DNA of 64,000 nucleotides from Sessilibacter corallicola (lineage in GTDB: Bacteria; Pseudomonadota; Gammaproteobacteria; Pseudomonadales; Cellvibrionaceae), in NCBI RefSeq assembly GCF_021290925.1, contig NZ_JAJSLX010000003.1, forward strand, positions 372,001-436,000, in the 5' to 3' direction. Positions 47,290 through 56,992 of the stretch are shown in pieces; within the stretch, counting starts at the first letter, position 1, and the number at the start of each line of letters is the position of its first letter. The notes beneath the pieces are model-generated. The model made no database searches and was not told where the DNA came from. It saw only the letters and a list, made by a program, of their open reading frames with translations. The translations under genes were made by a program, and so were the position numbers.

Positions 47290-48228
47290 ATGGGCAAACG
47301 AAAAGCGGCGCTCTCAGGTCAGCTGGCAGACTTAGACTTAAAACTGCTGCGTGTGTTTAAAGCGGTTGTTGAATCTGGCGGGTTTTCTTCCGCTGAGGTA
47401 GAGCTGAATCTTGCTAATTCGACGATTTCTAACTACATCTCGGATCTGGAAAAGCGCTTGGATATGCGTTTATGCAACCGTGGTCGCGGTGGTTTTTCGT
47501 TAACTGACCACGGCCATGTGGTGTACGAAGCAACTCAAGATCTATTAAGCGCCGTCGATCAATTTCGCAACCGCGTGAATATTTCCCACGAGCGAATTCT
47601 TGGGCATTTGCACTTGGGTTTCGCTGAACACATGTTAAGCGCCTACCACTCCTGCGTCATTGAAGCGCTCAGGCTGTATACCGAAAAAGCGCCGGATGTG
47701 CGCGTGCGCATTATAAGCATGGCATCGGACGACGTTGTACCCGCGGTACAAGAAGGTCGTGTGCAGTTGGGAATTACGGTAATGCTCAGGCAGGTGCCGG
47801 AGCTGGATGTGATGCGGCTGTTTGATGAAGAGATGAGCCTGTACTGTGCGGAGAATCACCCACTGTATGCAATGAACGATAAAGACATCAGCGTGGAAAA
47901 GCTTCAAACCTACAAGTTTGTTGAATCGCCGCGTTTGATGCCAGGACGAGAAATCGACCCTATTACTGCCGGTTGGAATAAACACGCCTCGGCACATCAT
48001 CAAGAGGTGCGCGCAGCTCTGATTTTAACGGGTCACTACTTGGGTTTTTTGCCAAAGCATTTGGTACACAACTGGGGCTGGCAACACAAAATGCGGCCTC
48101 TGTTAGAAGGCCGCTTTAATTACATCAACAGCTTTTCTGCGATTTCTAAGCCCTACCCCAAAAACGATTTAGTGATTAGTACGTTTATGGATTGTTTGAA
48201 AGAAGCCGTTATCAGCTCTCAGCAGTAA
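47290..48228 (+). CDS. LysR-type transcriptional regulator
   Basis: The protein has 312 residues. An N-terminal winged helix-turn-helix (DLKLLRVFKAVVESGGFSSA, then SNYISDLEKRLDMRLCNRG) is followed by an effector domain from about 95. Its stop is 5 bp from the stop of the convergent FAD amine oxidase. Its promoter lies far from that gene, so a direct divergent-type control is not shown; it may regulate genes of the amine regulon or a remote target. Confidence 0.94.
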   Translation: MGKRKAALSGQLADLDLKLLRVFKAVVESGGFSSAEVELNLANSTISNYISDLEKRLDMRLCNRGRGGFSLTDHGHVVYEATQDLLSAVDQFRNRVNISHERILGHLHLGFAEHMLSAYHSCVIEALRLYTEKAPDVRVRIISMASDDVVPAVQEGRVQLGITVMLRQVPELDVMRLFDEEMSLYCAENHPLYAMNDKDISVEKLQTYKFVESPRLMPGREIDPITAGWNKHASAHHQEVRAALILTGHYLGFLPKHLVHNWGWQHKMRPLLEGRFNYINSFSAISKPYPKNDLVISTFMDCLKEAVISSQQ

Positions 48229-48233
48229 AAAAC

Positions 48234-49649
48234 TCAACCCAATTCATTCTGTGTAATTGGGAATCCCATTTTTTCGACCAACCGAATCCAAGGCACTCGC
48301 CAACCGCCTTTTTCGTCCATGGTATCGAGCGCGTACATGGTAATTTTGGCGCCAATCCAGCGGAACGGCTCCGGTGGAATCCAATTGGGTTGCGCGCAGG
48401 CAAATTTTAAGCGTGTTTCTGGGATGTCTGTTTTATCGAGAATGGCCAAACCCACACGTGAGCCAAAGCGCGTAGCAGTAACACCAAACCCAGAATAACC
48501 ACCGGCGTAAATCATGTCGCCGTCGTAATAATGCTGATAATGCACCGCCATGCGCGTGGTTAAACCAATGGGGCCGCTCCAGGCGTGGGAAAACTTAACC
48601 TCTTTTAAGGTGGGAAAAGTCTTATAAAAGTTTTTCACCAGATTAATGTAATTATCGGATACTTTATCGGCTTTGGGATCGGTATTGTTGTTAAAGAAAT
48701 ACCCCAAACGACCACCAAATAAAATTCGGTTATCTGCGGTTAAGCGCATGTAGTTGAGTTGCGTACGGGTGTCGTAAATGCCTTGGCGATTTTTCCAACC
48801 CACGGTCGCCAGCTGTTCATCAGTGAGTGGTTCCGTAACCACAATACGATCACGAATAGCGGCAACACGAGACTTTATTTTTTTGGCACCTGCGGCAAAA
48901 GCATTGGTGGCAAGCAGTACTTTTTTCGCCTTAACTTCGCCTTCGGGTGTTTCAACCAAAACGCCGGGTTGCAGATGGTACGAACTCGTTAACGGTGTGT
49001 ACTCGTAAACTCTTACGCCTAAGGATTTTGCAACGCGCAATAAACCCCACGCCAATTTTGCCGGATGCACGGTGCCGCTGCGTTGTTTTGACCACAAGCC
49101 GCCGTCAAAAATGGGCGAATTTACTTCGGCACGCACTTCTTCTGCACTGAGCATATGGGCATCGTGGCCGTGCTGCTTGTACAATTTGTACTCGCGCGCA
49201 AGATCTGGAATGCCCTCTTTGCCCACCGCTACGGTAAGCTCACCACCCCATTCAATGTCGCAATCGATGGCGTATTTTTCGATAGTCTCTCGAAAACCGT
49301 CCATATTTTCTTTTCCCAGTCGTTCTAACTCTTCAATATCTTCTGGGAAAAATCGATCTGCGTTTTCTAAGCCGTGAACGACCGATGTCGATAAGATCGC
49401 TGCCGGACGGCCAGAGGCACCAATGGCAACACATTGGGATTCGATGATGACAACATCGCGATCGGGATTCTGTTCTTTCGCGTGAATGGCCGCCCAAAGC
49501 CCTGTAAACCCGGCACCAACAATCAATAAATCGCAATCGATCGTGCCTTTTAATGAAGGTTCAGCCTCTGGCGCGGCTTTATTGTCCAACCAATAAGGAA
49601 AGAACTTAGTTTTTAATAAGGCTCTCTCAGCATGCTCAGCTGTGCACAT
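48234..49649 (-). CDS. FAD-dependent amine oxidoreductase, PuuB-like
   Basis: The protein has about 471 residues. VGAGFTGLWAAIHA is the FAD Rossmann glycine motif near the N-terminus, and FGGRLGYFFNNNT and GLTTRMAVHYQHYY belong to the DAO/PuuB fold. Homologues oxidise gamma-glutamylputrescine or related amines to aldehydes. ATG 49649 is chosen because AGGA lies eight nt upstream, whereas ATG 49670 has none. A copy of the palindrome shared by this region lies 70 bp upstream. It probably supplies the aldehyde used by the ALDH gene further right. The exact substrate is inference. Confidence 0.9.
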   Translation of the reverse strand: MCTAEHAERALLKTKFFPYWLDNKAAPEAEPSLKGTIDCDLLIVGAGFTGLWAAIHAKEQNPDRDVVIIESQCVAIGASGRPAAILSTSVVHGLENADRFFPEDIEELERLGKENMDGFRETIEKYAIDCDIEWGGELTVAVGKEGIPDLAREYKLYKQHGHDAHMLSAEEVRAEVNSPIFDGGLWSKQRSGTVHPAKLAWGLLRVAKSLGVRVYEYTPLTSSYHLQPGVLVETPEGEVKAKKVLLATNAFAAGAKKIKSRVAAIRDRIVVTEPLTDEQLATVGWKNRQGIYDTRTQLNYMRLTADNRILFGGRLGYFFNNNTDPKADKVSDNYINLVKNFYKTFPTLKEVKFSHAWSGPIGLTTRMAVHYQHYYDGDMIYAGGYSGFGVTATRFGSRVGLAILDKTDIPETRLKFACAQPNWIPPEPFRWIGAKITMYALDTMDEKGGWRVPWIRLVEKMGFPITQNELG

Positions 49650-49718
49650 AGGATAGTTCCTGTACTGCATTATTATGGTTTATAGCCACCTACTATCCTG
49701 CGTTACCTGGGAAAGGTG

Positions 49719-49736
49719 TATACCCTGTTTAGGGGG
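49719..49736. promoter_or_regulatory. Shared ACCC...GGG palindrome upstream of the amine oxidase
   Basis: TATACCCTGTTTAGGGGG is a close but imperfect version of the ATACCC-N7-GGGTAT palindrome, with a 6-nt spacer, about 70 bp upstream of the oxidase start. Confidence 0.5.
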
Positions 49737-49790
49737 GCTAATTAAACTCATTTGACTAGGATTAATATAGACCTAATCCTTATTGACGGT

Positions 49791-50099
49791 TTAACGAGCA
49801 TAAACGGCGATAACTGCAAATAACATCAGCAAGCCCAACAACAGTAACGTACCTAACCGATAGGGTATAAAATACGTTGCCGAATCGTTTTTGCTCACTG
49901 ATACAAATATGCGATTGAAAAAGAAATAATACAGCGCCGTCATCAGCAAACACACACCAATCAACGTAAAAAATAAATACGTATTAGATACACCACCGCC
50001 TTTTAGATTGACACTGCTAAACACTAGCCCACCAAACAACAACCAACCCAAGAAGCGAATACTGCGCAAAACGCCTAATTCACGGTTTTTTCTATTCAT
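49791..50099 (-). CDS. Small membrane protein, unrecognised
   Basis: The protein has 102 residues with three hydrophobic helices (about 12-32, 40-60 and 78-100) and no motif that I recognise. ATG 50099 is preceded by AAGAAAGG. Its function is unknown. Confidence 0.7.
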   Translation of the reverse strand: MNRKNRELGVLRSIRFLGWLLFGGLVFSSVNLKGGGVSNTYLFFTLIGVCLLMTALYYFFFNRIFVSVSKNDSATYFIPYRLGTLLLLGLLMLFAVIAVYAR

Positions 50100-50688
50100 A
50101 GCCTTTCTTATTCATATAGCCTCAGTTAATGCTCTTTTTATTAATAAACGCACGACTCATGAGTCAATAAAGTAATATCCTACCACAATAGGTAATCCTA
50201 TAAGTTTTTACGCTACGAGTAATAATGAACTTAGCACACAAACATAAACGATTACTTTTGCCACTGCTTTAAGATTACCCCATCAACTGTCTTTTTATTT
50301 ATTCTTTTATTTATCTCCGCATCTCTCTCAGCTTTTCTTTTTATTATTTCACTTTAAAAATCATTTTAATTAAATTATCAATTACGCTAAAAACAATTAA
50401 GCACAATAACTTTAGCAATTAAAAAAGGTTATCCCACAACAATTGTAACTGGCTTGTAAAATAAAATTTATTCCAACTTTCGAACAACTTAATTTTATTT
50501 ACGTTCCCGCTTTTATATTTACGTTTTCATTGCGTTAATTTGATTTACATCGGAAAAAGAAATTCTTTTAAATTTTCTGATTGATCAATCTTTCAATATT
50601 TAAAAAAGCGTTTATAGTTTTTGTGCTTTCCAAAAAAGAACACGCCCTTCACATGAATTTAAATAATAATTTTCTATAAGGATTTGTA
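50100..50688. other. AT-rich intergenic region
   Basis: A stretch of about 590 bp with very low GC and no gene; it is the leader of the 613-residue protein gene. No operator or terminator stands out. Confidence 0.7.
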
Positions 50689-52530
50689 ATGAATAAAAAA
50701 GTCGATATTTGTGTTTCTGATTTAAAAAAATCAAACCAGAACGATTTACACGGCGTTATCTACCCTCACCTAGTTAACGACTTGTATGCCGTCTCACACT
50801 TCAACCCACACTCCACTGACTCCACACCCTACGGACCCACAATTAACCCCAAAGAAGTTTCGGTTAATTTAGCGGACGAAAAAATTATTTACGGCGGACC
50901 GGTAAATATTATGACCCTTGCCGCCGAAGGTGGCGATAACCCCAATCACATGTGGCAGGTAGGCACCAATGGTATCAGCTACATTAATACAGAAACTTGG
51001 CGTCCGATTTGTCAGTTGGATGTATTGGCTGAGTATTTTTCTTCGTCTTATGAGGAATTAGAAGAAGAAAACTATGAAGCGTTTGTTGCCGACTGTGACG
51101 CAAATGTCAGCAATATTCATGAAATGAAAAATACCTTAAGACGGCATTTTGGCACAAATTATATTACACGTTTTGGTAATGGCTTATACGCTGTTGTCGG
51201 TGCTGGCAATATATTATACGTGCAATACGGAACATCGATTTTTGCATTTACCTTTAATTCATCCCTAGAGGAAATTGAATTAATCGGTGAATTACCCAAT
51301 GCCGCCGAAACCATTATGAGTACAAATCCTACCGAAGAAATCGACAATTACGAAGAGAGCGTCGGTTTTGTTGGTTTGTCATTAAATTCTGACGGTATTG
51401 TTGTAGTAACGTTAAACATTGGTATCGCTCTAATCCACCCTTCTGTTTTTATTGACGGCGATACCTCCCGCACAATCTATTTTGCGCCGTTTTTGTCCAG
51501 CGACAACAGACTTACCGCTGAAACCAGCTCTGCTCAACAACAGCCAATCGCGTTTGATACGTTTGAAAGTATTTCCAATTCTATTTGCATTGACGATGAC
51601 AACGCCATCTACGTGGCAAGTACTGTGACTTCCCAAGACGGTTCAACTTGCCTGGGCTATTTGCGTAAATTAACCGTTACCCATTACGGCAATAACGCAA
51701 CGGTCGGCAAAATCATGATGGCAGGCGTCGTAGACAATAATCTCAACGAAATTGCCGAGGCAACTGGCGCCTGGATTACCCCGTATGAAACTTCGAACGA
51801 ACAAGATCCGCCGGTTATTAAGCGCGGTCGAGGCACGGGTTCTACACCAACCTTAATGGGTGATGGAGAAAATACCTTTGTTGTGATGACCAACGGCGCA
51901 AAACAAATGGAGCTGGTTGCCTATTGGCGTGACGTCAACGAATCAGAAGTTATTTTAGGCAATAAAAAACGCGAAGCCGGTAAAATTAAAGTCAGTTGCG
52001 GCTTCGACGACAATCTACCCAGCGGTTGGGTGCAGTCAGAGCAATCTGTGGTGGTAAATGGTTACGGCGCATTTGTAGTAAACAACATTCCCAGCCATTA
52101 CAACCCGCAAATGACCGAAGGGCTCAACCTACAAAATAACTTACTTCAAGCGTGCATGGTTGGACCTTACAACATGGGGCCTACCGGCGTTGAAAAATTC
52201 GTTTGGGATGTAACTGAAAGCCGATGGAAATCAACTGTCGATTCAGATTTTGCCTGGAACAATCCAGAAATTCCGTCCACCAGTACCGTGCCCATTTATT
52301 GCGAAAATTCAAACATGGTCATCGTTACCGGCTGGGAAGGAAAACCCGGTCTTAGCAATGGCAATTGGGTCGTGCAAGGTTTTGATTGGGATACGGGCGC
52401 TAGACACTACAAACTGAATTTTGGACCCTCGATGCGAGGTAACGGTGCCTATTCAATCCCGCAATTTTTACAAGACGGCTCCATGATTTTTAACTCGATT
52501 ATTGGTCCAGTGAAAATCACTAACCGTTAA
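50689..52530 (+). CDS. Unrecognised 613-residue beta-rich protein, possible beta-propeller
   Basis: No signal peptide or membrane segment is visible. The protein is rich in short beta-type strands with Gly-Asn turns, such as GNGLYAVVGAGNILYVQYG, DGIVVVTLNIGIALI and DDDNAIYVASTVT, as in beta-propeller proteins. Codon use fits its neighbours. AAGGA seven nt before the ATG gives a clear start. I do not recognise the family and assign no function. It lies inside the amine regulon region between the small membrane protein and the aldehyde dehydrogenase gene. A strong hairpin follows the stop. Confidence 0.85.
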   Translation: MNKKVDICVSDLKKSNQNDLHGVIYPHLVNDLYAVSHFNPHSTDSTPYGPTINPKEVSVNLADEKIIYGGPVNIMTLAAEGGDNPNHMWQVGTNGISYINTETWRPICQLDVLAEYFSSSYEELEEENYEAFVADCDANVSNIHEMKNTLRRHFGTNYITRFGNGLYAVVGAGNILYVQYGTSIFAFTFNSSLEEIELIGELPNAAETIMSTNPTEEIDNYEESVGFVGLSLNSDGIVVVTLNIGIALIHPSVFIDGDTSRTIYFAPFLSSDNRLTAETSSAQQQPIAFDTFESISNSICIDDDNAIYVASTVTSQDGSTCLGYLRKLTVTHYGNNATVGKIMMAGVVDNNLNEIAEATGAWITPYETSNEQDPPVIKRGRGTGSTPTLMGDGENTFVVMTNGAKQMELVAYWRDVNESEVILGNKKREAGKIKVSCGFDDNLPSGWVQSEQSVVVNGYGAFVVNNIPSHYNPQMTEGLNLQNNLLQACMVGPYNMGPTGVEKFVWDVTESRWKSTVDSDFAWNNPEIPSTSTVPIYCENSNMVIVTGWEGKPGLSNGNWVVQGFDWDTGARHYKLNFGPSMRGNGAYSIPQFLQDGSMIFNSIIGPVKITNR

Positions 52531-52580
52531 TAGTTAATTCTTAAATATCCATTTCTTAAATAGCGGTTTTTTAACACATA

Positions 52581-52635
52581 TACAAACCCGTGGCTAACTA
52601 CGCGATAGGTAACGCGCGTTAGCCACGGGTTTGTA
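52581..52635. other. Perfect 18-bp inverted repeat, 19-nt loop
   Basis: TACAAACCCGTGGCTAAC (52581-52598) and its exact complement (52618-52635) lie 50 bp past the 613-residue gene. The stem is longer than normal terminators and no T-run follows on either strand, so it may be a transcript-end structure or an RNA processing site. Confidence 0.8.
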
Positions 52636-52708
52636 TCGCTAGTCGTAGATTGAATGGTGAGCCATAGGTTAAATATTTGCATTATCTGACAAGTGACAAC
52701 CGCTGCCC

Positions 52709-52723
52709 TACCCAAGTAGGGTA
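52709..52723. promoter_or_regulatory. Shared palindrome upstream of aldehyde dehydrogenase
   Basis: TACCC-AAGTA-GGGTA, 91 bp before ATG 52814. Half-sites match the other copies, but the spacer is 5 nt, not 7. Confidence 0.5.
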
Positions 52724-52813
52724 TTTATTGTCGATAATCGATCTACTAGCGTGTTGTCCAGCGATAACTACTCGCGCTTTTCATTAATAACTGACAAATA
52801 GAATGACGCCAAC

Positions 52814-54232
52814 ATGAAATTGTTCGATAAATTGTATATTGATGGTCAATGGGTAAACTCTCACGCCAATAAATTGTTGGATGTTATTAACCCAGCAACA
52901 GAAACACTGGCAGGACAAGCGGCATTAGCAGACGAAGTTGATGTCGATCGCGCTGTGTCTGCGGCGAAAAACGCATTCAATGCTTGGTCGCAGTTAACTT
53001 CGGCCGAGCGAGCCAATTACATCTCGCAATTAGCGGGAGCACTCGAAAAGCGCATTGATGATCTTACCGATACCATTACCGCTGAAATGGGCGCTCCACT
53101 TGGGTTTTGCCGAGAAGTTCAAGTCGAGGATCCCATTGATGCCCTAGCCAAGCACGCTGATCGAGCCGCATTACTAGATCAGACATTGGCTATTGGCAAC
53201 GCCCAGGTAGTACGTGAGCCAGTGGGCGTGTGTGCTTTTATTAACCCTTGGAACTACCCGCTCCATCAAATGATCGGCAAAATCGCCCCCGCGCTTGCCG
53301 CCGGTTGTACAATGGTGGTTAAGCCCAGTGAAAACACTCCCCTACACGCGTTTATCCTTGCCGAAGCCGTGCATGAAGTTGGCTTGCCAGCGGGTGTTTT
53401 TAATTTACTCAATGGTACTGGTGCCGAGGTTGGCGCGCCTTTATGCCAGCACCCCGACGTTGATATGGTGTCATTTACCGGTTCTACGCGCGCAGGAATT
53501 GCCATCTCAAAAGCCGCCGCGCCAACCGTTAAACGCGTATGTTTAGAGCTTGGCGGTAAATCACCGTTATTAATCAGTGAAGACGCAGACTTACAAGCGG
53601 CGGTTACCTTTGGTGTTGACGACGTAATGATAAACAGCGGTCAAACCTGTACAGCGTTAACCAGAATGCTAGTACCACAATCGCGTTATCAAGAAGCACT
53701 GTCTATAGCGAAGGAATACGCGGAGTCTTTATCTGTGGGTGATCCCACCGACGCTGATACCTTTCTCGGGCCCTTGGCTTCGCGCGAGCAACTGGATATC
53801 GTACAACGGTATATTCGCACCGGAATTGCCGAAGGTGCAAAATTACTGACGGGTGGTTTGGAAAAAATAAACCATTTAGAGACAGGTTATTATCTTCGCC
53901 CTACGATTTTTTCTGATGTACACAATAAAATGACCATTGCCCAAGAAGAAATTTTTGGTCCAGTATTGTGCATGATTCCCTATCAAGACGAAGACCACGC
54001 ACTGGAAATTGCCAACGATACACCTTACGGATTATCCGCCCGAGTGTGGTCCGGTGATTCTGCTAAAGCAGAGCAATTGGCAAAAAAAATTCGCGCCGGT
54101 CAGGTTTATATTAATAACGGCGATTGGAATAACGAAGCCCCATTTGGCGGTTACAAACAATCGGGTAACGGCCGCGAGCTGGGTAATTTCGGGGTTGAAG
54201 AGTTTTTTGAAACCAAAGCCATTATTCGATAA
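52814..54232 (+). CDS. NAD(P)-dependent aldehyde dehydrogenase
   Basis: The protein has 472 residues with a complete ALDH core: INPWNYPLHQ, FTGSTRAGIAISKAA, the general-base Glu in LELGGKSP, the catalytic Cys in INSGQTCTALTR, and EEIFGPVL. It should oxidise an amine-derived aldehyde to an acid. In this region, its likely partners are the FAD amine oxidase and the class III aminotransferase, whose products are aldehydes. A palindrome copy lies upstream. It is on the plus strand and is followed by the APC transporter after 134 bp. Confidence 0.94.
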   Translation: MKLFDKLYIDGQWVNSHANKLLDVINPATETLAGQAALADEVDVDRAVSAAKNAFNAWSQLTSAERANYISQLAGALEKRIDDLTDTITAEMGAPLGFCREVQVEDPIDALAKHADRAALLDQTLAIGNAQVVREPVGVCAFINPWNYPLHQMIGKIAPALAAGCTMVVKPSENTPLHAFILAEAVHEVGLPAGVFNLLNGTGAEVGAPLCQHPDVDMVSFTGSTRAGIAISKAAAPTVKRVCLELGGKSPLLISEDADLQAAVTFGVDDVMINSGQTCTALTRMLVPQSRYQEALSIAKEYAESLSVGDPTDADTFLGPLASREQLDIVQRYIRTGIAEGAKLLTGGLEKINHLETGYYLRPTIFSDVHNKMTIAQEEIFGPVLCMIPYQDEDHALEIANDTPYGLSARVWSGDSAKAEQLAKKIRAGQVYINNGDWNNEAPFGGYKQSGNGRELGNFGVEEFFETKAIIR

Positions 54233-54266
54233 CGCCTTCAAAATCTGACTACATCTGTATTTTCTC

Positions 54267-54285
54267 ATACCCCTCATTAGGGTAT
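54267..54285. promoter_or_regulatory. Shared palindrome upstream of APC permease
   Basis: ATACCC-CTCATTA-GGGTAT, a perfect palindrome with a 7-nt spacer, 81 bp before ATG 54367. It is one of the two best copies of the motif. Confidence 0.65.
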
Positions 54286-54366
54286 AGCGTGAACTCACAA
54301 TCAAACGCACACTGAGTTCACGCTGGTATTGTTCAATCTAACTAACAACAATAATTAGAGAAAATT

Positions 54367-55767
54367 ATGAGTGCGCCCAACAATAAAAAAATACTCTCCA
54401 CCACCGACGTCACCCTTTATACCGTCTCTGCCATTTTATTGGTCGACCAAATTGCTATGTCTGCCGCAGTTGGACCCTCAGCAATTTTTTGGTGGCTGGT
54501 AGTACTGGTTTTATTTTTTATTCCAAATACCTTAATTACCGCAGAATTAGGCACGTCCTACCCGCAACAAGGCGGCATTTACGCGTGGATTAGAGACGCC
54601 TTTGGAACCCGCTGGGGAGCGCGGGTTACGTGGTTGTATTGGATTAATATCGCCCTGTGGATGCCAGCGGTTTATATTATGTTTGCCGGTATATTCAGTG
54701 CGCTGTTTGCCCCAGACATGAGCCTTTGGATGCAAATTGCAATGGGTATTACCCTGTGCTGGTTAACCACTTGGGTTAACTGCTTACCCTTAGAAAAAAG
54801 CAAATGGATTCCCAATTTAGGCACCCCCATTAAATTTGTGATTATTTTAACGCTGGGTGTTGCCGGTTTGATTTACAGCATCAATAACGGTTTTGCCAAT
54901 AATATCAGCCTAACCTACGCTCTGAATAATCTTGATGAAGGCTTAGCGTTTATTCCCGTAATTGTGTACGGTTGTTTGGGTGTGGAGCTTGTTTGCGCAC
55001 AAAGCAATGCCATACAAAAACCCGAAAAAAGTATTCCACGAGCCATGTTTATTGCGGGCCTGGTCACCGCTGGTTTTTATATCTTTGGTACTACCGGTGT
55101 TCTCGCTTCTGTACCGGCGGATAATATTGATATGGTTGATATTCTGGCGGTTACCTTAAAAGAATTGTTTGGTGGTTCTTCTTTAGGTAACGGTTTTGCA
55201 CTGGTTATTGGCGGTTTAACGCTGTATACCTTGTATTCCACGATGGTTACCTGGACATTAGGCGGTAATCATTCCGTTGCCGAAGCTGCCGAAGAAAAAG
55301 AAATGCCATCCATTTTTGCATGGACAGATCGCGAACATAACGCCCCTATTGGTGCGGCAATGATGACCGGTTTGATCAGTTCAATCATTATGGTGATTTA
55401 CGGATTTATGGCCAACAACGCCGAAGAACTGTTCTGGACATTATTTTCCTTCAGCGCGATTGTGTTCTTAATGCCTTACATTGGAATGCATTTAGCGTTT
55501 ATTAAATTAAGATTGTCTGACGCCAATCACCCACGCCCATTTAAAGTGCCCGGCAATAATGCCACCGGAATTGTATTATCGAGCTTGTGTGTGTTTGTTC
55601 TTGCTTCGGCCATTTTATTATTCTTCTGGGTACCCGGCGAACCCTTGGATATTTCTTTAGTTACTCAAGTTGGCGGCGGCGTTTTATTAACACTGATTAT
55701 TGGTGAGATTTTAGTGCGCAGTGGCGAAAAGCAACGTTACCCTACTCGGCTTACCGAAAGCGTTTAA
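54367..55767 (+). CDS. APC-superfamily amino acid / polyamine permease
   Basis: The protein has 466 residues with about 12 hydrophobic helices and the APC opening (VTLYTVSAILLVDQIAMSAA). It has PQQGGIYAWIRDAFGTRWG in the region after helix 2 and CLGVELVCAQSNAIQKPEKS in the middle. Such permeases import amino acids, GABA or polyamines with H+. Its place between aldehyde dehydrogenase and a regulator, with the shared palindrome upstream, suggests it imports the amine consumed by this regulon. A good terminator follows. Confidence 0.93.
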   Translation: MSAPNNKKILSTTDVTLYTVSAILLVDQIAMSAAVGPSAIFWWLVVLVLFFIPNTLITAELGTSYPQQGGIYAWIRDAFGTRWGARVTWLYWINIALWMPAVYIMFAGIFSALFAPDMSLWMQIAMGITLCWLTTWVNCLPLEKSKWIPNLGTPIKFVIILTLGVAGLIYSINNGFANNISLTYALNNLDEGLAFIPVIVYGCLGVELVCAQSNAIQKPEKSIPRAMFIAGLVTAGFYIFGTTGVLASVPADNIDMVDILAVTLKELFGGSSLGNGFALVIGGLTLYTLYSTMVTWTLGGNHSVAEAAEEKEMPSIFAWTDREHNAPIGAAMMTGLISSIIMVIYGFMANNAEELFWTLFSFSAIVFLMPYIGMHLAFIKLRLSDANHPRPFKVPGNNATGIVLSSLCVFVLASAILLFFWVPGEPLDISLVTQVGGGVLLTLIIGEILVRSGEKQRYPTRLTESV

Positions 55768-55786
55768 TTAAATTTTTGAAAACCCT

Positions 55787-55816
55787 AAAAAAGCCCTGTT
55801 AATACAGGGCTTTTTT
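55787..55816. terminator. Bidirectional Rho-independent terminator
   Basis: AAGCCCTGT and ACAGGGCTT pair around TAAT, with A and T runs on both sides. It serves the permease gene and the convergent regulator gene. Confidence 0.93.
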
Positions 55817-55858
55817 ATTGCAAGAATTTTTATTACCGATCTTTTTATTTTGAACATA

Positions 55859-56722
55859 TTAATTCTCACCAGGTTGCATATAAGCAACTAATGGATCGGC
55901 ATCGGTCTGGCTTCCTGCTGTAGATAATGCTTCAATAAACAAAGAAAACAATTCAGACTGAGAAGAAATATCCAACTTGGCGTACATATTTTTGCGATGC
56001 ATTTGGACGGTATCTGGCGCTATACCTAATTTTTGCGCTGCAGATTTAGAAGAATGGCCTTTAAGCAATAAATGCGCAACCTCTCGCTCACGATCTGTTA
56101 AAACAGAAGCACCAAAGTTATTAAACGCCGCCTCTACCTCGGCACGCAACGGCTCATTCGAGCTTTCAGGCAGGGTTTTCTTTTCCCAAACACGACACCA
56201 GTATTGGTTTAATATCGCTTGAACCACAGGGTTAATACTGCGAAACAACAACAGATCTTGCTCTGAGAACTTCGGTTGATCATGATGGCGACCCACCGCG
56301 AATGAGAAATTAACGTCTTCTTTCGGGCCAACAATAAAATACACATCATCAATTAATGATGTTTCTTGGTAGTAGGTTTTAAAATAATCGCTCTGATAAA
56401 AATCGTCTGGGGCAATTTCAGACAGTGGGTATACTCCGGGCGTAATTTGGTCTTCAGTAAACAAGCACAGCGGATCGAGTAAATAAGCGCCAGAAAAGTA
56501 AGCGTCAATATATAACGCGCGTTCTTCATCGGGAATGCCACGGTCGTAAATCAATACCGGCGATTTATCGCGTCTCTCTAACACCAGCATCACCGCTTCT
56601 ATCGTCACCAATTCGTTGATGGCATTCACCAACAGCTTGGGAAGCGCTTCATTGCCAGTATTGTCGATCAGCTCAGCAACGGATTCATTCCACTGCGTAA
56701 ATACAGCCTTATTCTTATCCAC
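55859..56722 (-). CDS. LuxR-family transcriptional regulator
   Basis: A 287-residue regulator. Residues 1-190 form a GAF-like sensor domain. Residues 210-270 form a LuxR-type helix-turn-helix (ASVLTDREREVAHLLLKGHS, then APDTVQMHRKNMYAKLDIS). It starts at GTG 56722 with GGAGG upstream. The copy of the shared palindrome at 56787-56805 lies 65 bp before its own start, and other copies precede the permease, aldehyde dehydrogenase and amine oxidase genes. Autoregulation and control of the amine/GABA genes are the natural inference, with the sensor domain binding the inducing metabolite. Confidence 0.92.
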   Translation of the reverse strand: MDKNKAVFTQWNESVAELIDNTGNEALPKLLVNAINELVTIEAVMLVLERRDKSPVLIYDRGIPDEERALYIDAYFSGAYLLDPLCLFTEDQITPGVYPLSEIAPDDFYQSDYFKTYYQETSLIDDVYFIVGPKEDVNFSFAVGRHHDQPKFSEQDLLLFRSINPVVQAILNQYWCRVWEKKTLPESSNEPLRAEVEAAFNNFGASVLTDREREVAHLLLKGHSSKSAAQKLGIAPDTVQMHRKNMYAKLDISSQSELFSLFIEALSTAGSQTDADPLVAYMQPGEN

Positions 56723-56786
56723 GATTCTGCAACCTCCAGTTAAGCACTTGTTACGGTATCCTAGAGTGTTTTAGTAGCAACAAAAC

Positions 56787-56805
56787 ATACCCTGTTTTAG
56801 GGTAT
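56787..56805. promoter_or_regulatory. Shared palindrome upstream of the LuxR-type regulator
   Basis: ATACCC-TGTTTTA-GGGTAT, perfect half-sites with a 7-nt spacer, 65 bp upstream of GTG 56722. It has the size expected of a LuxR-type operator. Confidence 0.65.
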
Positions 56806-56925
56806 TTTAACAGATACAAAAATAGGATAAGCCTCAGCTTATTAACGCTTATTGAGTGAGAGATAATAAACAGAAATGACAAGTACAAAAAGAGAGAAGA
56901 AGAACAAAAAACAAGAATAGAAGGT

Positions 56926-56957
56926 AAAAAAATACCCACTCATAAACAACGAGTGGG
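56926..56957 (-). terminator. Rho-independent terminator of the aminotransferase operon
   Basis: On the minus strand CCCACTC (56957-56951) pairs with GAGTGGG (56941-56935) around a 9-nt loop, followed by a run of seven T. It lies 36 bp past the aminotransferase stop. Confidence 0.88.
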
Positions 56958-56992
56958 CAAGGAGTTGTTGAATGACAACAGAGAGTGAAACG

